10,524 nt of DNA from JBNKDD01 sp050288085 (GTDB lineage: Bacteria > Chloroflexota > Anaerolineae > Aggregatilineales > UBA3940), in the NCBI GenBank assembly GCA_050288085.1, contig JBNKDD010000198.1:1-10524 (forward strand), in the 5' to 3' direction. Numbering within the stretch: position 1 is the stretch's first letter; each line of letters starts with the position of its first letter. Of this stretch, positions 5,233 through 10,524 are shown one piece after another. The notes beneath the pieces are model-generated. The model was not told the DNA's origin and did not search any database. It saw only the letters and a list, made by a program, of their open reading frames with translations. Made by a program: the position numbers and the translations under genes.

Positions 5233-7272
5233 TTAGGATTCATCCACCCCCCTCGTCATGATCACCACATAATCATCCAGCAGATCAACCTGATAGCCCA
5301 GCGCTTCGAGGCGTTCTACATCGCGGATGATCGCGTCGTCATCGGGCGGCAGGTAGATATTGCCCAACCGCACAATGACCGGCGGTGTGGGCGGTGATCC
5401 GGCGTCCAGGTCGGTTTCGGCGATCAGTATCACCCGGTGCTGGAAAGATCGCCCGACGATCGGCAGGGTCATCGGCAGGCTTTCCTCCCGCGAGTTGGTG
5501 TAAAACAACCCGATCTCGGATGGCTCTGCCCCAACAAAGCGTGACCAGGCCGGTTCCCACTGCGGTATCCAATGCTCACGGTTGCGCTCGAAGATCACCG
5601 GGGAAGCCATGATTCCGAGTGTCACGCCGATCAGGGCCAGGGCAGGACGCCAGTGACGGTATTGGCTGGTCACCAGCAGGAACAGGCACAAGCCGATGCA
5701 GGCTGCTACCGGCCCCATGCTGTAATAAGGCGCATTCGATGCGGCGCTGATCTCGTGCTCATAGAGATGCTGCAATCGACTCCCCAACACCAGCGCAGGC
5801 AGGATCAGCAGCACCCGCTCATCGATGCCCGTGCGGGTGAGCAGAGCGAGAATCAGCGTTTCGGCCAGCAGTATCCAGGCCGAGGCGTAGCGCAGGCTGT
5901 TAAGCCGGAACAAGGAAGCATAATCGCCATAACCGGCTCCCGCCGTCCAGAAGGTCCGCGCAAATAAAATCAGCCCCACCGAGGTAAAAGCCGCCAGGAA
6001 CCACAGCGGCCTGGAAAACTGGGAAAAGACCGGCGGACGCTTCCGCAGCACCCGGTCGAGCAGGGCGACGATCCCCATCAGGCCGATCAGGGTGACTCCA
6101 GCCACAACGCTAACCGGCAGCGCGATCCCGCCCACGTAAAAGGCATTCGACAGCGCCCGCCACAGGTCAGGGTCGGACAGGTTTTCGGTGATGGCCGTGC
6201 CTTCGAGGAGCATCATACCCGGAAAATTGACCAGACCGGGGATCACAATCGCCACCGGGTAGAGCGGGTTATCGTAGGCAACCCAGTTGCGGATGTAATA
6301 CCAGCCGGTGCTCAACATCACACCGACCGCCGTCAGCCCACCCCAGATCAGGACGGACCGGCGGGCCTTCCACAGCACCCGGATCGAGAAGGCTGCCATC
6401 AGCATCAACTCGGCAATGGCGGTGATCATCCCCCCATATTTGGCGGAGGCCGCGATCAGGCCGTGTGCCAGCAGCAGGCCAGTGATCGGGGTCAGCTTGC
6501 CGCGAAGCAGGCGCAATCCGCCGGTACACAGCAGCAAAAAGCCGCCAGCCTGGAGCATATCATTCTTATAACTCGCCACGCCGGAGGTATCGACCCAGTA
6601 GAACTTGATAGCGATTCCGGCAGCAGACAACAAAAAGGCCAGCGGCGCATCCAACCCGATCTGGCGGGCCAGGGCGAACTGGGCCAGCCCTACCCCCAAC
6701 ACAGCCAGCAGGGAGTTAAACCACAATAATTGATCGGTGCCGACAATGCCCATCGCCGGGATGAAGGTCAGTTCCCAGTAGCCGGTATAGCCGAACAGGT
6801 AAGACGTGTAAGGCGTGGCCTGTCCCTTGAGCCAATCGATCATCGGGTTGACGACAAACAGCGAGTCGGTTTCCTGCGTGGGGCGGATGGAGCTTGCCAA
6901 CACCGGCAGCAAGAAGATCGCCGCGACAACCACCAACAACGTCTCGGTGCGGCCCAGGCGGCTCAACGGTTTGTACAAATCTCTTAAGTCATCCCACAGC
7001 AGCCGGGGCCGGAATTGGTAAGCCGAGATCAACCCGACCAGCGACACAATCAGATAGGGCAGTGGTTGGTTGAGCTTAAGGACGGTGAAGACAAATGCGA
7101 GGCTCGACTTCAGGAAGAAAGCCGTGAACAATCCCAGCACAATCTTCACTTCCCAGGCGATTTCCTCGCGCTTGCCGGGGAGAGTCGCCAGCCGCAGGCC
7201 GATCAGAAAGATGGCTGCCTCGACGATCAGGTAGGCCAGGATACGAATCATTAATATTGGTGAGGGTATCAT
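5233..7272 (-). CDS. GT-C-like polytopic membrane glycosyltransferase
   Basis: A 679-residue integral membrane protein with more than ten hydrophobic helices between about residues 8 and 560, and a soluble C-terminal domain (about 562-679). The layout is that of GT-C glycosyltransferases (ArnT/PMT-like, lipid-phosphate sugar donors, catalysis on the outer face). The first large loop after TM4 carries PTQETDSLF (131-139), whose Glu134/Asp136 sit where GT-C enzymes keep their catalytic acidic residue. YYIRNW (325-330) followed by YDNPLYP (333-339) is a common signature of such bacterial proteins. LNSLRYAS (457-464) lies before a later helix. The substrate is not predictable; cell-surface polysaccharide or protein glycosylation is likely. 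Neither Met1 nor Met8 has a clear Shine-Dalgarno. It lies 46 bases after the last LRR gene on the same strand, with no obvious terminator between. Confidence 0.65.
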   Translation of the reverse strand: MIPSPILMIRILAYLIVEAAIFLIGLRLATLPGKREEIAWEVKIVLGLFTAFFLKSSLAFVFTVLKLNQPLPYLIVSLVGLISAYQFRPRLLWDDLRDLYKPLSRLGRTETLLVVVAAIFLLPVLASSIRPTQETDSLFVVNPMIDWLKGQATPYTSYLFGYTGYWELTFIPAMGIVGTDQLLWFNSLLAVLGVGLAQFALARQIGLDAPLAFLLSAAGIAIKFYWVDTSGVASYKNDMLQAGGFLLLCTGGLRLLRGKLTPITGLLLAHGLIAASAKYGGMITAIAELMLMAAFSIRVLWKARRSVLIWGGLTAVGVMLSTGWYYIRNWVAYDNPLYPVAIVIPGLVNFPGMMLLEGTAITENLSDPDLWRALSNAFYVGGIALPVSVVAGVTLIGLMGIVALLDRVLRKRPPVFSQFSRPLWFLAAFTSVGLILFARTFWTAGAGYGDYASLFRLNSLRYASAWILLAETLILALLTRTGIDERVLLILPALVLGSRLQHLYEHEISAASNAPYYSMGPVAACIGLCLFLLVTSQYRHWRPALALIGVTLGIMASPVIFERNREHWIPQWEPAWSRFVGAEPSEIGLFYTNSREESLPMTLPIVGRSFQHRVILIAETDLDAGSPPTPPVIVRLGNIYLPPDDDAIIRDVERLEALGYQVDLLDDYVVIMTRGVDES

Positions 7273-7318
7273 GCCGTGATTTTACATCCGATCAGGGCAA
7301 AGAGACAGGACTAGAGGA

Positions 7319-7966
7319 TCAGCTTGCTACGTTGTCAAAATAGTAATCCAGAAATTCAGAGGGCTGCTCTGCATCTCCCAGGATTTCAAAGGGGATTGGC
7401 AGAGGGTTGCAATCCAAACTCAGCCATTCCAACCGGGTAAGTTTTTTCATTTCAGGCGGTAGAGCACTCAATTGATTTTCATCTAAGTACAATCTGGTCA
7501 AGGCAGTCAAGTTTCCAATTTCTGGCGGCAATTTTACCAGGGAGTTAAACGCGATATCCAATGTAGTCAAAGCGATCAGGTTCCCAATCTCTGATGGTAA
7601 TTCCCTAAACTGGCAGAATTCTAAATCCAATGTGGTCAAAGCGGTCAGATTTCCAATCTCCGGTGGCAGGTTGCTTAAAGGATTATCCCGAAAGCTCAAA
7701 AATTTCAGATTGATCAGTTGCCCAATTTCTGGTGGCAGGTCGCTCAGTTGATTCTCAGCCAGGTTCAGCGTGGTCAGATTGGTCAGTTGTCCAATCTCTG
7801 GTGGCAGATCTTTCAGGCGATTGTATGTCAAATCCAACTTTGTCAGGTCGGTTAACTGTCCAATCTCCGGTGGCAATTTGGTGATTTTACAATTCGATAA
7901 GTCCAGCTCTGTCCAGTTCTTCCGCTTCGCCTTTTTAATTATTCTCAGTAGTTCGTATCGATCCAT
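7319..7966 (-). CDS. LRR protein, array copy 1 (215 residues)
   Basis: Leucine-rich repeat protein with no signal peptide, so probably cytoplasmic. It opens with the charged helix MDRYELLRIIKKAKRKNW, a cap typical of bacterial Roco-type LRR proteins. Eight 23-residue repeats follow in the pattern LxxLxLxxNxLxxLPPEIGxL, of which the last (LSLDCNPLPIPFEIL) is a C-cap. It ends EFLDYYFDNVAS. It is exactly 69 residues, or three repeats, shorter than copies 2 and 3. Several repeats use NLTALTTLD instead of the QLTNLT of other copies, so internal duplication is likely. Its start lies only five bases after the stop of copy 2, which implies one transcript. LRRs bind proteins; the partner is unknown. 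It is the last copy of the array in transcription order. Confidence 0.9.
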   Translation of the reverse strand: MDRYELLRIIKKAKRKNWTELDLSNCKITKLPPEIGQLTDLTKLDLTYNRLKDLPPEIGQLTNLTTLNLAENQLSDLPPEIGQLINLKFLSFRDNPLSNLPPEIGNLTALTTLDLEFCQFRELPSEIGNLIALTTLDIAFNSLVKLPPEIGNLTALTRLYLDENQLSALPPEMKKLTRLEWLSLDCNPLPIPFEILGDAEQPSEFLDYYFDNVAS

Positions 7967-7971
7967 GAGAT

Positions 7972-8826
7972 TTAACCCGCCACATTCTCGAAATAGTAAT
8001 CCAATATCACCGATGGCTCATGCCTCCTATCCAGGATTTCTTGGGGAATAGGCAGAGGATTGCCATGCAAACCCAGTATGTTCAAATTGGTCAGGGCTTT
8101 GATCGCTGGTGGTAATTCACTCAATTGGTTACCCGATATTTCCAATGTATCCAAAGCAGTCAGCTGGCCGATCTCCGGCGGCAGCTTGTTCAATTGATTA
8201 GCGGTTAAGAACAATGAACGCACTCTGGATAGCTGCCAGATCTCCAGTGGCAGCTCGCTCAGTTTATTGTTGATTAAGGCTAAACTGGTCAGGGCTGACA
8301 AATGTCCAATCTGTGGCGGCAGCTCGCTCAGTTGGTTATTTGCCAGACGCAACAATTCTACGGTGGTCAGTTGTCCGATCTCAGGCGGCAGTTGGCTTAG
8401 TTGGTTACCTGTCAGGTCTAGCCAGGTTAGGGTGGATAATTGCCCGATCTCAGGCGGTAGTTCGGTCAATTGATTATCGGACAAGAATAACAAGCCCAGG
8501 TTGGATAGTTGACCGATCTCGGCTGGTAGTTCCTTCAGTGGGTTATTATTCAATACAAGCCATTTAAGGTTGGAGAGTTGACCAACCTCTGGTGGCAGAA
8601 CCGTCAATTGGTTGCGTGACAAAGTCAAGACCTTCAAGGCGGAAAGCTTTCCGAATCCCGACGGCAGTTCAGTCAATTGATTTTTGGATAAATTCAACAC
8701 TGTCAAGGCGGACAACTGCCCGATTTCGGGTGGCAGTTCACTAATACCTTGCTCTGATAAATTAAGCCTGGTAGCACCGCTTTGCCTCGCCTCTTCGATT
8801 ATTCGCAGCAGTTCATCCCGATCCAT
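7972..8826 (-). CDS. LRR protein, array copy 2 (284 residues)
   Basis: Soluble protein built of eleven LRRs between the cap MDRDELLRIIEEARQSGATR and the tail LDYYFENVAG. The repeats keep the LxxLxL-N-L-LPPEI frame at 23 residues with no interruption, and the last is the C-cap NPLPIPQEIL. The positions facing the concave beta-sheet differ from repeat to repeat (LNLSKN, LTLSRN, LVLNNN, LFLSDN, LRLANN, LALINN), as in ligand-binding LRRs. The start is supported by GGGAG about eight bases upstream; the stop of copy 3 lies 18 bases upstream. There is no GTPase, kinase or membrane segment. Confidence 0.93.
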   Translation of the reverse strand: MDRDELLRIIEEARQSGATRLNLSEQGISELPPEIGQLSALTVLNLSKNQLTELPSGFGKLSALKVLTLSRNQLTVLPPEVGQLSNLKWLVLNNNPLKELPAEIGQLSNLGLLFLSDNQLTELPPEIGQLSTLTWLDLTGNQLSQLPPEIGQLTTVELLRLANNQLSELPPQIGHLSALTSLALINNKLSELPLEIWQLSRVRSLFLTANQLNKLPPEIGQLTALDTLEISGNQLSELPPAIKALTNLNILGLHGNPLPIPQEILDRRHEPSVILDYYFENVAG

Positions 8827-8844
8827 CTGCTTGCTCCCTGGGGT

Positions 8845-9698
8845 TTAACCCGCCACGTTGTCAAAATAGTAGTCCAGAATCGTAAAGGGTTCGTCCCGCT
8901 TATCCAAGATTTCCTTTGGGATTGGAAGAAAGTTGCCGCGTAAATCCAACCATTCTAGCCCAGTCAACGCTTTAATCTCCGGCGGCAAATCTCTTAGGCA
9001 GTTCCATACGCGATCAACATGGTCAGTTCGGATAATTTGCCGATCTCTGAAGGTAGCTCTGGTAGAAGGTTGTGAGATAAACGCAATACCTGGAGCTTGG
9101 CTGATTGTCCAATTCCCGGCGACAATTCCCTAAGTTGGTTACGAAATGCTTCTAACTGTTTCAGGTTAGTTAACTGCCAGATTTCTGACGGCAGTTCGTC
9201 GAGTTGGTTGTTGGCTATGCTCAATTCAATTAGATTGGTCAGCTGACCGATCTCCGACGGTAGTGTTTTTAGCTTATTACTTTCTAAATACAAAATGGTC
9301 AGATTGGATAGCTGACCGATCTCCGGCGGCAGTGTTTCCAGTTCATTACCTTCTAAGCCCAAATTGGTTAGGGCGGTTAGTTGTCCGATTTCTGGTGGCA
9401 GGCTGTTTAAAGAGGCGTTGGCTATATCCAAATCAGTCAGGTTGGTTAGCTGGTCAATCTGCGAGGGTAGAGTCTTCAGTTGAGTTTCGAATAAGGTCAG
9501 ATCGGTCAGGTTGGTTAGTTGTCCAATCTCTGGTGGAAGTTCGCTCAACTGGTTACCCGAAAGATTCAGCCTGGTTAGGTCCGTTAATTGGCCAATTTCT
9601 GGCGGCAGTTCAGTGATATTTTTCCACGATAGATCAAGCCACTTTGTGCCGCTTTGCTTCACCTCTTCGATTATTCTCAGCAGTTCATCCCGATCCAT
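8845..9698 (-). pseudogene. LRR protein, array copy 3, with a one-base frameshift
   Basis: The cap MDRDELLRIIEEVKQSGTKW begins a run of eleven LRRs. The frame breaks in repeat 10: after LTMLIAYG it reads TA and stops at 8994-8996. In the next frame the sequence resumes at once as NCLRDLPPEIKALTGLEWLD, then the C-cap NFLPIPKEIL and the tail TILDYYFDNVAG, stopping at 8845-8847. The total is 854 bases, one short of the 855 of copy 2. One extra base near 9002-9005 (GGAAC to GGAAAC on the minus strand) gives a 284-residue protein of the same length as copy 2. So this is a recent deletion, a slippage site or a sequencing error. If real, translation yields a 234-residue product lacking the C-cap. 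Confidence 0.85.
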
Positions 9699-9716
9699 GT
9701 GCCTGCTCTCCGGTGG

Positions 9717-10524
9717 TTAACCCGCTACATTATCAAAATAGTAGTCCAGAATCACCAACGGCTCATCTGTCTTCTCCAGGATTTCTGAGGGGATCGGGAG
9801 GGGGTTGCCGCGCAAATCCAGGTCAAGCAACTGGGTCTTCAAAGATTTGATCTCAGGGGGCAGGCTGTCCAATTGATTACCGGCTATGTCCAGATGCTTC
9901 AGGTTTGTCAGTTGACTGATTTCCGGGGGCAAGTTGCTCAACTGGTTGTTAGATAAGATTAGCCAGGACAGGATCAATTGCCCTATCTCCGGTGGTAATT
10001 CGCTGAGTTGGTTGTCGGCTGCGCTCAACGCGGTCAGGCTTTTCAGTTGACCGATCTCCGGGGGCAGGAAACTCAGTTGATTACCGGATATGCCTAACCA
10101 ATTCAGAACAGGCAGTTCTCCGATTTCTGGTGGCAGTGAGATCAGTTGGTTGTTGGGTATCTCTAGCATGGTCAGGGCAGTCAATTGACCGATCTGTGGC
10201 GGCAAAGCACTCAGTTGATTGTCTTTTAGGATCAACGTGGTCAAATCAGCCAATTGGCCGATCTCCGGAGGTAGACTACTCACTTGATTGCCCAATACGT
10301 CCAGGCGCGTCAGGCTGGTCAATCGACCGATCTCCGGGGGCAGATTGCTCAATTGGTTGTTCGTTAAGGTCAACTCAGTCAAGCTTGTTAATTTTTCAAT
10401 CTCCGGCGGCAGACTGCTCAACTGGTTGCCTGTTAAATTCAGCTTGGTTAAGGCCGTCAGCTTCTCAATTACTGGTGGCAAGCTGCGGAACTGGTTGATA
10501 GATAAGTCCAGGCTGGTCAGGTTA
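9717..10524 (-). CDS. LRR protein, array copy 4, 5' end outside the window
   Basis: The frame is open to the right edge (codons from 10523 inward: NLTSLDLSINQFRSLPPVIE), so the start lies beyond the window and the TTG at 10481 is not a real start. About eleven repeats are visible before the C-cap NPLPIPSEIL and the tail VILDYYFDNVAG. The repeat reading QLILSWLILSNNQL is one residue short (22), a small deletion inside an otherwise regular series. This copy has the most uniform motif (NQLSxLPPEI in most repeats). The penultimate segment KTQLLDLDLRGN departs from the normal spacing. The gene is followed 18 bases later by copy 3. Its full length may be larger than that of its sisters. Confidence 0.88.
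   Translation of the reverse strand, partial: NLTSLDLSINQFRSLPPVIEKLTALTKLNLTGNQLSSLPPEIEKLTSLTELTLTNNQLSNLPPEIGRLTSLTRLDVLGNQVSSLPPEIGQLADLTTLILKDNQLSALPPQIGQLTALTMLEIPNNQLISLPPEIGELPVLNWLGISGNQLSFLPPEIGQLKSLTALSAADNQLSELPPEIGQLILSWLILSNNQLSNLPPEISQLTNLKHLDIAGNQLDSLPPEIKSLKTQLLDLDLRGNPLPIPSEILEKTDEPLVILDYYFDNVAG

Larger units (their letters stand above)
7360..10524. repeat. 69-nt tandem coding repeats of the LRR array
   Basis: Each 23-residue LRR is a 69-base direct repeat. On the plus strand the core shows as GATCTC(C/A)GG(C/T)GGCAG followed by TTG(G/A)TT and GGTCAG at a steady 69-base spacing. More than forty units occur across the four genes. Three longer cassettes mark gene borders: the start cassette (7938-7966, 8798-8826, 9670-9698) and the end cassette ((G/A)TT(G/A/C)TC(A/G)AAATAGTA(A/G)TCCA, near 7330, 7985, 8860 and 9733). 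The gene-to-gene period is 860-872 bases. Such DNA is a substrate for unequal crossing-over. Confidence 0.85.

Noticed and set aside
5572..7254. Several plus-strand frames opposite the GT-C gene
   Set aside because: They are Gln/Arg-rich shadows of a hydrophobic membrane protein read on the other strand.
8841..8851. GGGTTTAACCC near-palindrome at an LRR gene end, and GGTTAACC at 9715-9722
   Set aside because: The match comes from the conserved GCGGGT-TAA end of the genes and is not kept at the end of copy 2, so it is not a convincing site.
7770..9850. Plus-strand open frames across the LRR genes
   Set aside because: They are antisense shadows; their own repeats (CPISGGSS and the like) are simply the LRR codons read backwards.
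7319..10524. Regular direct repeats that might suggest a CRISPR array or minisatellite
   Set aside because: The 69-base period is coding throughout on the minus strand, encodes 23-residue LRRs, and has no constant repeat/variable spacer division.

Overview
The window looks like draft-assembly sequence from a free-living bacterium, most probably a member of the Chloroflexota (Anaerolineae-like). The reasons are moderate GC, Shine-Dalgarno sites, a TrmB-type regulator next to transporters, a GT-C membrane glycosyltransferase with an RNW...DNPLYP loop, and LPPEIGQL-type leucine-rich repeat (LRR) proteins. This placement is inferred from protein style only. A run of ten Ns at 3498-3507 shows that the window is a scaffold with an unresolved gap.

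Layout. 1-638: the end of an O-methyltransferase of the leucine carboxyl methyltransferase type, cut by the left edge. 771-1709: a cation diffusion facilitator (metal exporter). 1776-1843: a strong promoter overlaid with inverted repeats. It drives 1852-2819, a two-gene unit of an HTH-only TrmB-like regulator whose stop overlaps the start of a ZIP metal importer. 2834-2914: the first 26 codons of a broken methyltransferase gene. 2977-3688 (minus): a metallo-beta-lactamase-fold lactonase-like hydrolase holding the N gap, divergent from an HxlR regulator (3805-4194). 4241-4609 (minus): a graveyard of gene fragments, including the two ends of a URO-D-like gene with its middle lost. 4765-5187: a small membrane-anchored protein with four cysteines and its own promoter. 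5233-7272 (minus): a GT-C-like integral membrane protein.

7319-10524 (minus) is the most striking part. It is a head-to-tail array of at least four LRR genes, each of which (where both ends are visible) starts with MDR-ELLRII and ends with LDYYF-NVA. The first three differ by whole 23-residue repeats (215, 284 and 284 residues once a one-base deletion in the third is repaired). The fourth runs off the right edge. The N-cap and tail resemble the LRR part of bacterial Roco proteins, but every copy stops where a Roc GTPase domain would be expected.

How the genes may work together. The exporter, regulator and importer at 771-2819 form a plausible divalent-metal homeostasis patch. The hydrolase/HxlR pair looks like a regulator controlling a divergent enzyme. 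The LRR array has the layout of a recombining, diversifying family of binding proteins. The several truncated genes (2834-2914 and 4241-4609, perhaps also 1852-2079) mark 1.8-4.7 kb as a region of active deletion.
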